Shown here: piece by piece, positions 19,129 to 28,045 of the stretch
Numbering within the stretch: the stretch's first letter is position 1
Layout of the letters: every line of letters begins with the position of its first letter
Assembly: GCF_014058425.1 (NCBI RefSeq)
Contig: NZ_CP049366.1
Span: forward strand, 558,001 to 622,000
Direction: 5' to 3'
From: Companilactobacillus pabuli
Lineage (GTDB): Bacteria > Bacillota > Bacilli > Lactobacillales > Lactobacillaceae
DNA: 64,000 nt
Notes under the pieces: model-generated
Database searches by the model: none
Seen by the model: the letters and a program-made list of their open reading frames with translations, nothing else
Told to the model about the DNA's origin: nothing
Program-made: the position numbers and the translations under genes

Positions 19129-19649
19129 TGAAAAGAATCAAGCAATATGAGAAGTGGTTTTATGGAATAGCAATCGTGATTTTATTGGGATTGTTTTACA
19201 GTTCCTCTATGACTTATAAACAACAGACATCGGTACCTTTTTTGGAAAGGTATCTTCAAAATAAGCCTTTTGAACATGGTTTGTCCCAAATTGGCTTCAA
19301 TTATGGTGGCAAATATCAATCAGTTGCTAACGATGGCTATTTTAAATTTGTCGAGTTTTTTATTCGTAAAGGAGCACACTTCAGTATTTATTTAGTGTTA
19401 GGAGTTTTCTTAGCTTTAGCCTTGATTACGTATTTCAGGCGTAATTATTTTTTGATGATATTTATACCTTGGATGACAACGACTGGGTTAGCAGCTTTTG
19501 ATGAATTCCATCAAGGATTGACTGGTGGTCGGACACCATTAGTTGAAGATGTGATTTTGGATAGTGCTGGAGCCTTTACGGGTATTGTTATATTAATAAT
19601 TTGTCTGTATTTGTTTAGCTTTAAAAACAAAAAAAATGATTCAAAATAA
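19128..19649 (+). CDS. VanZ-family membrane protein
   Basis: 173 aa with about four hydrophobic segments. The VanZ-like signature is present: RKGAHFSIYLVLGVFLALAL and then AAFDEFHQGLTGGRTPLVED, the DE-H and R-D residues conserved in the family. The family is named after a teicoplanin-resistance accessory protein, but most members in lactobacilli have no known role. It is coupled to the upstream permease by a one-base overlap and followed by a terminator. Confidence 0.85.
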   Translation: MKRIKQYEKWFYGIAIVILLGLFYSSSMTYKQQTSVPFLERYLQNKPFEHGLSQIGFNYGGKYQSVANDGYFKFVEFFIRKGAHFSIYLVLGVFLALALITYFRRNYFLMIFIPWMTTTGLAAFDEFHQGLTGGRTPLVEDVILDSAGAFTGIVILIICLYLFSFKNKKNDSK

Positions 19650-19666
19650 TAAAATATTAATTACAG

Positions 19667-19693
19667 AAAACGGCCTAAATGGTCGTTTTTTTT
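19667..19693 (+). terminator. Terminator of permease-vanZ unit
   Basis: ACGGCC and GGTCGT form a stem with A and T runs on both sides (eight T downstream). Confidence 0.8.
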
Positions 19694-19840
19694 GTTATAC
19701 GATGAATTATCGAATCTATTAAAAGAAACTTGTCAAAGGCATAAAAATAGAAATTAAAAATAGAAGATGTATTATATTAGTTGAGATGTTTAGACAGGCT
19801 TATGATTTTTATTTCATCCCAGCAAGGACGGTTTATTAAT

Positions 19841-22800
19841 ATGACGAGTAAGAAATTAACAATTGATAAAAAAGAATTATTAATTGCCGCAGGTGCAGCA
19901 ATGACTTTAGGATTGGGGACTAGCGTAGGTCATTCAGTCATTGTTCATGCGGATACGACTGCTAATAATACTAGTTCGGTTGCTGTACCTTCTAAAACAA
20001 CTACCGATTCAACACCATCAACATCAGATAAAGCAGCTACTGATTCTGATACTGCTTTTAATGATGCATCAACTGCGACATCATCAACATCTACGCAGAC
20101 GAAGACTACAACTGATGCTGCAACAGATGATGATACTAAAACGGCCACAAATAATGCTACTGATACTGCGGTGACTACGCCCAAAGCTACTTCTGATACG
20201 GCAACTAATACGGTGACTCAAGCAGCGGGTAATACTAATACTGACGATACTAGTACCGAAAAAACAACTACCCAACCAGTGACCACAAGTTTGGCTAAAT
20301 CGACTACGACAAATGATACCGAGACTCCAGTAGCTGCCACTTCAACTACTACGCCAACTACACCAACTGATACAACTACAACTGATGCTACAACAACCAA
20401 GGATACAACTGATACGAAAGCAACTACATTAACGCCAGTAGATACCAGTGCTAATACAATTTCTTCAGATGGTGACTATACTGATGCTAATAAATTTAAT
20501 TGGAGTACAGATGATGATGGTAATGCCACTTTGACTGGGACTAATTCCAATTTAACGGCTGACGATACAGATATTAATATTCCACCTAAGATCACTGTTA
20601 CGAACAAAGATACTAATGCCAGCACGGACTATAATGTTACAGCAATTGGTAATGCGGCTTTCTTTAGCAACCAAAATATCACTAGTGTTCAAATCAATGA
20701 TGGTGTAACAGATATCGGAGACGATGCCTTTGCTTATACCAAAGTAACAAATCTTGATTTATCCAATAATAAGACTTTGCAAAATATTGGTAAGCAAGCC
20801 TTTTCCAGTGATCAGATCAAACAAGTTCAATTGCCAGATTCAGTTGAAACGATTGGTGATTCAGCCTTTTCTTACAATAATGCTTTGACATCACTCACTT
20901 TGCCTACAAATTTGCAAACGATTGGTTATCAAACTTTTGCCGGTAATACTAATTTATCGAGTGTAGATTTCTCAAAGGCTACTGATTTGCAAAATATTGG
21001 AGAAGAAGCCTTTGCAACTGATGCTAAGTTAACTTCAATCGATTTGAGTAAAAATAATCAATTAACAAATATCAGTAAGGCTGCCTTTATTTATGATAAT
21101 GGTTTAACATCAGTAACCTTGCCAGATAGTTTGGAAACAATTGGTGATCAAGCCTTCTTAGCTAATACTAGTTTGACTTCAATGAAATTTGGTCCCAATT
21201 TGAAATCAATCGGTTACCAAGCTTTCACTTATAATGACAATTTAAGTAGTCTAGATTTTTCAAATGCTAATGCTTTAACGACAATTGGTACTGGTGCTTT
21301 TGAATATTCTAATTTGCAAGGTACGATCACTTTACCAGCTAATTTGCAGTCAGTTGGTGAATATGCTTTTGCCGGTAATAATATTTCCAATCTAGTACTT
21401 AATAATAATTTACAGACAATCAGCGATGGAGCTTTTTCAACCAATAAATTGACAGGTACATTGGCAATTCCTGATTCAGTACAAAGCATTGGTGATTCTG
21501 CCTTCAGCAATAATCAATTAACTGGTATTTCATCCAATGCTTCTGATTTTCAAGTGGGGGCAAATGCCTTTAGCAACAATCGAATTACAACAGTTTTATT
21601 GCCAAATATTTCATTAAATAATGTTAACTTGGATGGTATAGTTGGCCAATTAGCAGCTATCTTTACTGATTCTGCCCACAATAAGATTTCTGATTATTTC
21701 AATATTGATATCGGTGGAGTAACTGAAAATGATTTAACAATTTCTGACTTAAGTAACGGCGTAACTTATAGTAATGGCGTCTTCAATATTCCAACTGGTA
21801 CTAACAGTTTTACTTTCGATTGGGCTTTGCCAAGTGCTGATAAATATAGCGGTACATATGATGTTGTTTTGGACAATCCAGTTATCAAAGCAATTGATTC
21901 TAAGGTTGCAGCAGGAACAAGTTGGCAAGCAAGCGATAACTTTATTAGTGCAGAAAAAGATGATGGCTCAACGATTCCATTTAGTGATATAAGTTATGAA
22001 GTCACTGCACCAGATGGAACAAAAGGTCAAAGTATCGATACAACTAAAGTTGGAACTTATCAAGTTGTTTACTCATATGGTAGTGAATCAAGCACTATCA
22101 CAGTTCAAGTCTACAAACGTTCTGGTACGTATAATATAACTGGTAATCAAGAAGTAACTTACAATGGTCAAAATCAAAATATTGATCTTAATGATTACAC
22201 AGTTAACTTGTCAGATGGCTCAACTTATGCACTTCAAAACGGAGATTTGGTCTTTTCTGAAACAAGTGATGCTAAAAATGCTGGAACTTATCAAGTCATT
22301 TTGTCACAACAAGGAATTGATAATATTAATAACTTGGCTCAAAGTTCTTATATCGATTGGTCAGCAGGTCAAAGTGGTAGCTTAGTAATTGATAAGGCAC
22401 CAATCACGATAACAGTTGATAATGCAACCAAAGTAGCTGGAAGCAAAGATCCTGCATATAATGTCGAGCTTTCTATGCCTAATATCGTTGATGGCGATGA
22501 TCCAGTTTATACAATAGTTAGGGACTCTGGAGAAACCGCTGGAACATATAAAATCAACGCCGTTGTCGATGAAAGTCAGAACCCTAATTATTCAATTACA
22601 GTAGTTCCCGGCACTTTAACAATTACTGCTGATAAACAAAGTTTGGTTGGCAGCAATTATACGATGCACGTTGGAGATTCAACACCAACTGCCAGTGACT
22701 TCCAAGCTTCAGCAACAGACGTTAATGGTAATCCTTTGGATGTTAACGTCGATTTGAGTAAAGCTGATTTGAATACCGTTGGAACTTATAATGTTGTATT

Positions 22801-23470
22801 GAGTACCACTGATGGACAAGAAAAGACGGTCCAATTAACAGTTGAAGCTGATCCAACCAATGGTGGCGGTACTATTGATCCAACAGATCCAACAGATCCA
22901 ACAGATCCAACAGATCCAACAGATCCAACGGATCCAACGAATCCAACGGATCCAACAGATCCAACGAATCCAACAGACCCAACAAATCCAGTAGATCCCC
23001 CAGTCGTATCACCAATTGAACCAACAGTTCCTGATGAAAAAGATCCAAATAATAATGAGACTGGTAGTAATTCCGGCAATAATCAAAATATTAATACGGA
23101 TAATAATGATGCCGGTGGTAGTACTAATAACAATACCAACGACACCTCAAATAATAATGTCAATGACTCAAATAATGTGATAAGTAATAATCAAAAGAAT
23201 ACTTCAGGAACAATTGTTAATAATAGTTCACATCCTAAGGTCATTATGGAAGGGAATGTCTACTATGTTCCAGGAATTAAAGGACAATCTAACGGTGTCT
23301 TGGTAGCTCCAACTAATTTGCATAAAAATGGCTATGTTCCTACTAATCAAAGTGGTATTCAAACATTCCCACAAACAGGTAATGATAATGGTACTTTAAT
23401 GAAAATTCTCGGTGCGATGATTGCTGTTTTGACGCTAGGTGTAATCGATATCAGAAAAGTTCGTCACTAG
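19841..23470 (+). CDS. Large LRR (BspA-like) surface protein, sortase anchored
   Basis: 1209 aa from the ATG at 19841 (an AAGGA site lies 12 bases upstream; an in-frame ATG at 19781 is less likely). Order: an atypical signal region with hydrophobic core LLIAAGAAMTLGLG; a Thr/Ser/Asp-rich stretch (about 40-205); about a dozen BspA-type leucine-rich repeats (about 265-595, consensus L-P-x-S-L-E-T-I-G-D-x-A-F); Ig-like and MBG-type beta domains (about 680-1000); a Pro-Thr-Asp repeat rod (1013-1053); an Asn-rich stretch; and a wall-sorting signal FPQTG (1176-1180), a hydrophobic stretch and RKVRH. A role in adhesion is inference. The anchor motif has Phe where Leu is usual. Confidence 0.88.
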   Translation: MTSKKLTIDKKELLIAAGAAMTLGLGTSVGHSVIVHADTTANNTSSVAVPSKTTTDSTPSTSDKAATDSDTAFNDASTATSSTSTQTKTTTDAATDDDTKTATNNATDTAVTTPKATSDTATNTVTQAAGNTNTDDTSTEKTTTQPVTTSLAKSTTTNDTETPVAATSTTTPTTPTDTTTTDATTTKDTTDTKATTLTPVDTSANTISSDGDYTDANKFNWSTDDDGNATLTGTNSNLTADDTDINIPPKITVTNKDTNASTDYNVTAIGNAAFFSNQNITSVQINDGVTDIGDDAFAYTKVTNLDLSNNKTLQNIGKQAFSSDQIKQVQLPDSVETIGDSAFSYNNALTSLTLPTNLQTIGYQTFAGNTNLSSVDFSKATDLQNIGEEAFATDAKLTSIDLSKNNQLTNISKAAFIYDNGLTSVTLPDSLETIGDQAFLANTSLTSMKFGPNLKSIGYQAFTYNDNLSSLDFSNANALTTIGTGAFEYSNLQGTITLPANLQSVGEYAFAGNNISNLVLNNNLQTISDGAFSTNKLTGTLAIPDSVQSIGDSAFSNNQLTGISSNASDFQVGANAFSNNRITTVLLPNISLNNVNLDGIVGQLAAIFTDSAHNKISDYFNIDIGGVTENDLTISDLSNGVTYSNGVFNIPTGTNSFTFDWALPSADKYSGTYDVVLDNPVIKAIDSKVAAGTSWQASDNFISAEKDDGSTIPFSDISYEVTAPDGTKGQSIDTTKVGTYQVVYSYGSESSTITVQVYKRSGTYNITGNQEVTYNGQNQNIDLNDYTVNLSDGSTYALQNGDLVFSETSDAKNAGTYQVILSQQGIDNINNLAQSSYIDWSAGQSGSLVIDKAPITITVDNATKVAGSKDPAYNVELSMPNIVDGDDPVYTIVRDSGETAGTYKINAVVDESQNPNYSITVVPGTLTITADKQSLVGSNYTMHVGDSTPTASDFQASATDVNGNPLDVNVDLSKADLNTVGTYNVVLSTTDGQEKTVQLTVEADPTNGGGTIDPTDPTDPTDPTDPTDPTDPTNPTDPTDPTNPTDPTNPVDPPVVSPIEPTVPDEKDPNNNETGSNSGNNQNINTDNNDAGGSTNNNTNDTSNNNVNDSNNVISNNQKNTSGTIVNNSSHPKVIMEGNVYYVPGIKGQSNGVLVAPTNLHKNGYVPTNQSGIQTFPQTGNDNGTLMKILGAMIAVLTLGVIDIRKVRH
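22877..23000 (+). repeat. 9-bp tandem coding repeat (Pro-Thr-Asp/Asn)
   Basis: GATCCAACA-type 9-base units repeat about twelve times in frame, encoding (D/N)PT triplets. The units differ by G/A and A/G changes, so the array is partly decayed. Such arrays can change length by slippage without breaking the frame. Confidence 0.85.
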
Positions 23471-23514
23471 ATAAATAAAAACTGCTTTTTTGATGGTTAT
23501 TTGACCTGCAAATA

Positions 23515-23543
23515 TTGAAATAACATAGTTGTTTTGATAAAAT
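23515..23543 (+). promoter_or_regulatory. yebC promoter
   Basis: TTGAAA, 17 bases, TAAAAT, ending 40 bases before the yebC start. Confidence 0.65.
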
Positions 23544-23583
23544 AATATGCGGTTTACAATAATCATGAAAGAAGGAAACAGAA

Positions 23584-24318
23584 ATGTCAGGACATTCAAA
23601 ATGGCATAACATCCAAGGTAGAAAAAGTGCCCAAGATGCAAAGCGTGGTAAAATCTTCCAAAAGTTGTCTCGTGAATTATTTATGGCAGCTAAGGCGGGT
23701 GGCTCCGATCCTAACGATAATGCTGCCCTTCGTTTAATAGTAGATAAAGCTCGTGCAGCCAATATGCCAAAGGACAACATCAAGCGTGCCTTAGACAAGG
23801 CTGATGGCGGCAGTGAAGATCATTATGATGAAGTTACTTACGAAGGCTATGCTCCAGGTGGAGTCGCAGTTTTAGTAGAGGCTTTGACAGATAACAAGAA
23901 CAGAACTGCTTCTGCCGTACGTGTTGCATTTACCCGTAACGGAGGTAGCATGGGTTCAACTGGTTCAGTTTCATACATGTTTGACCGTAAAGGTTACATT
24001 GTTTTGGATCGTACAAAGAACTCACAAGATGAAGATACAGTATTAATGGATATCATGGATCTTGGTGCGGATGATTTGCAAACATCTGATGACGCTTTTG
24101 AAATCTATACAGAAGCAAAAGAATTTGCTGCAGTTCGTGATGGTTTAATTGAAAAGGGATATGATCTTGCCGATGCAGAATTGACAATGATTCCTCAAAA
24201 TACAACACCAGTTCCTGAAGAAAAGAAGGAACAATTCCAACACATGATCGATCAACTTGAAGACGATGATGATGTTTCAGAAGTTTACACTGCTGCTGCA
24301 GATGAAGACGACGAATAA
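23584..24318 (+). CDS. yebC: YebC/PmpR-family regulator (TACO1-like)
   Basis: 244 aa cytoplasmic protein. The N-terminus [22 protein letters not shown] is diagnostic of the YebC family. The middle has the conserved [17 protein letters not shown] and [15 protein letters not shown] segments. Family members act as transcription regulators or as translation factors that help ribosomes at difficult sequences; which applies here cannot be told. An AGAAGGAAA site precedes the ATG. It lies directly upstream of the comG operon but is separated from it by a strong terminator. Confidence 0.93.
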   Translation: MSGHSKWHNIQGRKSAQDAKRGKIFQKLSRELFMAAKAGGSDPNDNAALRLIVDKARAANMPKDNIKRALDKADGGSEDHYDEVTYEGYAPGGVAVLVEALTDNKNRTASAVRVAFTRNGGSMGSTGSVSYMFDRKGYIVLDRTKNSQDEDTVLMDIMDLGADDLQTSDDAFEIYTEAKEFAAVRDGLIEKGYDLADAELTMIPQNTTPVPEEKKEQFQHMIDQLEDDDDVSEVYTAAADEDDE

Positions 24319-24330
24319 TTTTTTAAAATT

Positions 24331-24365
24331 AAGACCGTAAACGATTAAGTTTACGGTCTTTTTTT
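24331..24365 (+). terminator. yebC terminator
   Basis: AAGACCGTAAAC and GTTTACGGTCTT form a 12-bp stem followed by T7. Confidence 0.92.
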
Positions 24366-24396
24366 GCGTAGTTTCTTTTGTAAAGGAGGAATTAAT

Positions 24397-25365
24397 ATGT
24401 CAATTATTACGATGGTCAAAAACTTGTTAACTGAAGCTTGTACGAATAAAATTTCAGATATTTATTTCTTGCCTAGAGAAGATCATTACCATATCGAAGC
24501 CCGTAATGTGCTTCAAACATATACGGTAGCGGATCTGACAACTGAAGAAACTACTATGATTATGAATTATCTTAAATTCAATTCTGGTTTGGATATTTCG
24601 GAAAGGCGACGTGCTCAAAAAGGTTCGTTTAACTTTATGTATCAAAATCGACAAATTTTTATCCGCGTGTCAGCGGTAGGAGATTTCAAAAATCGAGAAT
24701 CAATGGTCATTCGTTTGATTTATCCTCAAGAATTAGTTTCGCCAGTGTCAGAAGAAATTATTGAAAATTTGTTGCCGATTGCTAAGCAAAAGGGAATGAT
24801 GCTTTTTGCTGGTCCTATGGGTTCAGGAAAAACTTCGTTGATGTATTCATTAACACGTCATCTCGGTTATGAGAAGAGAGTCATGTGCATTGAAGATCCA
24901 ATCGAGATTGTAGAAGATAGTTTTTTACAATTGCAGGTCAATGATGAGGCAGGGATGACTTATGAAGAGTTGATTAAAACTACTTTGCGTCACCGACCAG
25001 GTATTTTGATTATTGGAGAAATCAGAGATGCTAAGACTGCTCAGCAAGCCATTCGGGCAGCTATTTGTGGCTATACTGTTATGTCTACGATTCACGGCAA
25101 ATCTAAATATTCGGTGATTCAGCGACTACAGCAATTTGGCGTTAGTGATGAAGAAATCGTTAATGCTATCAATTTGATTTCGTATCAAAGGTTGATTCCG
25201 ACGTATGATGATTTACAGATTTTCTTAGATACCTTGAATACTAAAGAAATTAAAGAATATTTGGAAAACAATCTCAAAGATGATCGATGGGGACAAGGGA
25301 TTCGCAAAATTTATCAAGCAGGGCGAATAGATGAAGATGTTTATCAAGAATTTGTTAACGGATAA
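24397..25365 (+). CDS. comGA: Competence pilus assembly ATPase ComGA
   Basis: 322 aa secretion-type (PilB/GspE) ATPase that drives assembly of the competence pseudopilus. Walker A GPMGSGKT is at 139-146. The Asp box (CIEDPIE), Walker B-like ILIIGEIRD and His box (TIHGKS) follow. The tetracysteine zinc motif of some members is absent. I start at the ATG at 24397 with a perfect AAAGGAGG site; the frame is open back to 24364. It is the first gene of comGA-comGG, and its 3' end overlaps comGB by 35 bases. Confidence 0.93.
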   Translation: MSIITMVKNLLTEACTNKISDIYFLPREDHYHIEARNVLQTYTVADLTTEETTMIMNYLKFNSGLDISERRRAQKGSFNFMYQNRQIFIRVSAVGDFKNRESMVIRLIYPQELVSPVSEEIIENLLPIAKQKGMMLFAGPMGSGKTSLMYSLTRHLGYEKRVMCIEDPIEIVEDSFLQLQVNDEAGMTYEELIKTTLRHRPGILIIGEIRDAKTAQQAIRAAICGYTVMSTIHGKSKYSVIQRLQQFGVSDEEIVNAINLISYQRLIPTYDDLQIFLDTLNTKEIKEYLENNLKDDRWGQGIRKIYQAGRIDEDVYQEFVNG

Positions 25366-26344
25366 GAAAATAAATTCTAAGCAACAGGCAGAGTTTTTAT
25401 TGATAATTAGCAAACTCTTAGGGAACGGATTTTCACTAAGTCAGTCGATTAATTGTTTGCGCTTACTCGAAAACAAGCACGATGTCTTTGAAAAAATTCA
25501 TCAAGATTTACAAAATGGTGCAATGATTTCACAAGCGTTACGTCATTTGCAATTACCAGATGTGATTTTTAATCAAATTGTCATTGCTCAAAATCATGGG
25601 AAAATTGATCAAACATTAATGCAAACAGGAATTTTATTAAAGAGCCAAGCCCAACAAAAGAACAAATTGAAGGAACTGTTAATTTATCCGAGCTTTATTT
25701 TGGCATTCTTATTGACAATGTTGGTAGGAATGAAGATTTACATTGTGCCACAGTTAGCTATTGCTGGTAGTGGGAAGTCAATCGATTTATTTCTGGGAAT
25801 CATCTTGATTAGTTTAGTTTTGTTAGCAAGCGGAGTAATTTTGTTGATTATTGATTTACGTCGAAAAGATGAATACCATCGTTCGCTATTACTTGTGAAA
25901 TTGCCCTTAGTTGGCAAAATTTATTTACATTTTTTCCAATTTTTAATTTTGCAAGGACTGGGGATGCAATTAGCCAGTGGTATGAATTTCTTTATAATTT
26001 GTGAATCTAGCAATCGCTTCCAAAAGGGCTCGATTCAACGCTATTTAGGTAACAAATTTATTCAAGAATTACAGCAAGGAAAAAGTTTAATTCAGATGAT
26101 CAAAGAGGAACCATTATTACCGGATCAATTGCAAGTCATTATTCAAGCTGGCGAAAGTGGACCACAATTGGCCCAGGATTTGTTATTGATTTCGGAACTG
26201 AAATTTGAAGAGACTAAGCAAGAATTAAAAAAACTTTTGAATTTAGTTCAGCCAATATTATTCGGTATTATTGCAATCGTGATCGTCGTAACGTATTTGA
26301 TTGTTTTGATGCCGATATATGGAATGATGAAGGGGATGTCATGA
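25331..26344 (+). CDS. comGB: Competence pilus membrane protein ComGB
   Basis: 337 aa GspF/PilC-type inner membrane platform of the competence pseudopilus. Two T2SF domains each carry hydrophobic helices: ILAFLLTMLVGMKIYIVPQL near 115-135, a second pair near 150-170, and the C-terminal segment ILFGIIAIVIVVTYLIVLMP. The start lies inside comGA, and the stop overlaps the comGC start (ATGA), so expression is coupled along the operon. Confidence 0.9.
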   Translation: MKMFIKNLLTDKKINSKQQAEFLLIISKLLGNGFSLSQSINCLRLLENKHDVFEKIHQDLQNGAMISQALRHLQLPDVIFNQIVIAQNHGKIDQTLMQTGILLKSQAQQKNKLKELLIYPSFILAFLLTMLVGMKIYIVPQLAIAGSGKSIDLFLGIILISLVLLASGVILLIIDLRRKDEYHRSLLLVKLPLVGKIYLHFFQFLILQGLGMQLASGMNFFIICESSNRFQKGSIQRYLGNKFIQELQQGKSLIQMIKEEPLLPDQLQVIIQAGESGPQLAQDLLLISELKFEETKQELKKLLNLVQPILFGIIAIVIVVTYLIVLMPIYGMMKGMS

Positions 26345-26664
26345 TGAAAAAAATTAGAAAAGGTTTTACTTTGATTGAAATGGTTGTTGTTTTATTTATT
26401 ATCTCTTTGTTGATGTTAATTATGGTGCCAAATATTGTGGCTCAAAAAGAAAATGCGGACAAAAAATCTGATGAGGCTTTTAAAACAACCTTAATTACTC
26501 AAGCAGAAACTTATTTGGCTGATCATCCGGATAAGACAACTGTTTCAGTAGCTGACTTGCAAAAAGAAAATTATATAACCGCAGATCAATCTAAAAGGGT
26601 TCAAAAAATAAAAGACCTTAATCCTAGTAATTTAGTTGAAAAAGAAAAGACTGATGCAAGTTAG
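26341..26664 (+). CDS. comGC: Major competence pseudopilin ComGC
   Basis: 107 aa. It has the class III prepilin N-terminus KGFTLIEMVVVLFIISLLML, with cleavage after Gly by the prepilin peptidase (ComC, not in this window) and Glu at +5. This is the main subunit of the DNA-uptake pilus. The rest is a short helical and charged domain without Cys. It overlaps comGB by four bases and comGD downstream. Confidence 0.93.
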   Translation: MMKKIRKGFTLIEMVVVLFIISLLMLIMVPNIVAQKENADKKSDEAFKTTLITQAETYLADHPDKTTVSVADLQKENYITADQSKRVQKIKDLNPSNLVEKEKTDAS

Positions 26665-27088
26665 AAGAGCTTTCACGTTATTGGAAACTGTCGTGAGCTT
26701 AGCCATATTTTGTAGCCTGACAATTTTTTCAATCTATAATCTCAAAGACTATCAGGCTAGAGTTGAAGAACGTCAGTATTTACAGTGGTTTAAGGACTCT
26801 TTTAAGAGCACCTTTAATTATTGCTATTTACACAATACTGGAGGAAGAATGGTCTTTGATAAAAAGAGAATCATTTTTCATACTCCACAAGACGACAAAA
26901 CTAAAACTCAAAGTAAAAAAATACCCAAATCTTTAAAGATAACTTCAGGTACGCGAGCCAATTACACAATCAATAACAGTGGTGAAGCAACAGCCACAAC
27001 AATTACAGTCGAGTCAAATTTGAGCCATAAAAAGATATTTTATAAAATTCAGATGAATTGGGGTGAAATCATTGAGACTACATCGTGA
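26654..27088 (+). CDS. comGD: Minor competence pseudopilin ComGD
   Basis: 144 aa. The prepilin motif is RAFTLLETVVSLAIF near the N-terminus; here Ala replaces the usual Gly before the cleavage site, a known permitted change in minor pseudopilins. The ATG at 26654 lies within the end of comGC and gives a short leader (MQVRRA). A TTG at 26636 is an alternative. It is part of comGA-comGG and overlaps comGE. Confidence 0.85.
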   Translation: MQVRRAFTLLETVVSLAIFCSLTIFSIYNLKDYQARVEERQYLQWFKDSFKSTFNYCYLHNTGGRMVFDKKRIIFHTPQDDKTKTQSKKIPKSLKITSGTRANYTINNSGEATATTITVESNLSHKKIFYKIQMNWGEIIETTS

Positions 27089-27359
27089 AGGTTTCGTCTT
27101 AGCAGAGTCACTTGTGGCACTATCGATTTCAGTTTTGATAATTTTTACCCTGACTTATTGTGTCAAAGAAGAATTTAAACTGATCAATCATTGGGAGGAG
27201 CGCGTTAATGCTCATAAAATTGTTTTGCTAAATTTACAAAGTAAAAATGTCCCCAATCCTTTGGTCATCAAGGATAAAAAATATTTTTTCGAATCTAACA
27301 ATAACGAATATCGGGTAACGGTCAATAAAAATGTTTATCAAATTAAACCAGCCACATAG
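27072..27359 (+). CDS. comGE: Minor competence pseudopilin ComGE
   Basis: 95 aa. The N-terminus MRLHREGFVLAESLVALSIS matches a prepilin signal (Gly-Phe, Glu at +5, then a hydrophobic helix). I use the TTG at 27072 because GGGGTGA lies five bases upstream; a GTG at 27063 is the alternative. It is assigned as ComGE by position between comGD and comGF. It overlaps both neighbours. Confidence 0.78.
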   Translation: MRLHREGFVLAESLVALSISVLIIFTLTYCVKEEFKLINHWEERVNAHKIVLLNLQSKNVPNPLVIKDKKYFFESNNNEYRVTVNKNVYQIKPAT

Positions 27360-27780
27360 AGGATTTACTTTATACGAGACAATCATCGCTTTAATGGTCA
27401 CAATTTTGACTTTAGGAGTTTTACAACAAAGCCTACAAATTTTAAAAATCATTCAACAGACGGATTTTCAAGAACAAGTTAGATGGCATATCACTCAGGA
27501 AAAACTACAAACGGTTTTGCAAAATAGTAAAATTATTAATTTAAAAAATCAGCGAATAGTCTATTCATCAAACGATGAACAAAATAAGCGAGTTATTGAG
27601 AAATACTGGGCAGGAGGTAAGTTAATGTTGCATGCAACGACAGTTTTGAATGGAGGACATGAGCCGATTATGACGGACCTGAGAAAAATTAATATTGAAA
27701 AAAATGGAAATTTAGTTATTATTACAACAGAGAATAAAGCTCAGCAAAAATCGACGATGTGTTTAGTTTATAATGATTAA
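27331..27780 (+). CDS. comGF: Competence pilus protein ComGF
   Basis: 149 aa. The prepilin-like N-terminus RGFTLYETIIALMVTILTLG is followed by a ComGF-type domain (RWHITQEKLQTVLQNSKIINL, then short beta strands around IVYSSNDE). It is named by position and this domain pattern. Its start lies inside comGE and its end overlaps comGG by eight bases. Confidence 0.85.
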   Translation: MFIKLNQPHRGFTLYETIIALMVTILTLGVLQQSLQILKIIQQTDFQEQVRWHITQEKLQTVLQNSKIINLKNQRIVYSSNDEQNKRVIEKYWAGGKLMLHATTVLNGGHEPIMTDLRKINIEKNGNLVIITTENKAQQKSTMCLVYND

Positions 27781-27994
27781 TTGGTTGCAAAAAAATCAAA
27801 AACATAGCGCAACTGTCCTGTTAAATAGTATATTAGTATTAATGGTCGCAATTATGGTTATTGGTTACAGCAGCTCTTATTTAGCTGAAGAAATCAATGA
27901 TTACCAAAAATTGGACGAAATGTACAAGCAACAAATTAACAAGAATTTTAATAAAAGTAATAAAATAGACTATCGTGAATTTAGGAATCCTTGA
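27773..27994 (+). CDS. comGG: ComGG-like small membrane protein
   Basis: 73 aa with one hydrophobic helix (about residues 15-35) and a charged C-terminus. It sits in the comGG position at the end of the operon. The sequence itself is short and weakly conserved in this family, so the name rests mainly on context. No clear terminator follows; only about 50 bases separate it from the methyltransferase gene. Confidence 0.68.
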   Translation: MINWLQKNQKHSATVLLNSILVLMVAIMVIGYSSSYLAEEINDYQKLDEMYKQQINKNFNKSNKIDYREFRNP

Positions 27995-28045
27995 ATAAAA
28001 TCGATTCCAACGTTAAAATTTTATTATGAAGCAAAGAGGTTAACT

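Noticed and set aside
19945-20400. Antisense and shifted frames in the Thr/Ser-rich part of the LRR gene
   Set aside because: Low-complexity shadows (Val/Ser-rich) of the real coding strand.
22877-23000. CRISPR-like array
   Set aside because: The repeats are 9 bp, contiguous and in frame, with no spacers and no cas genes in the window.
22786-23079. Antisense frame rich in GSVGSV
   Set aside because: A mirror of the PTD coding repeat, not a gene.
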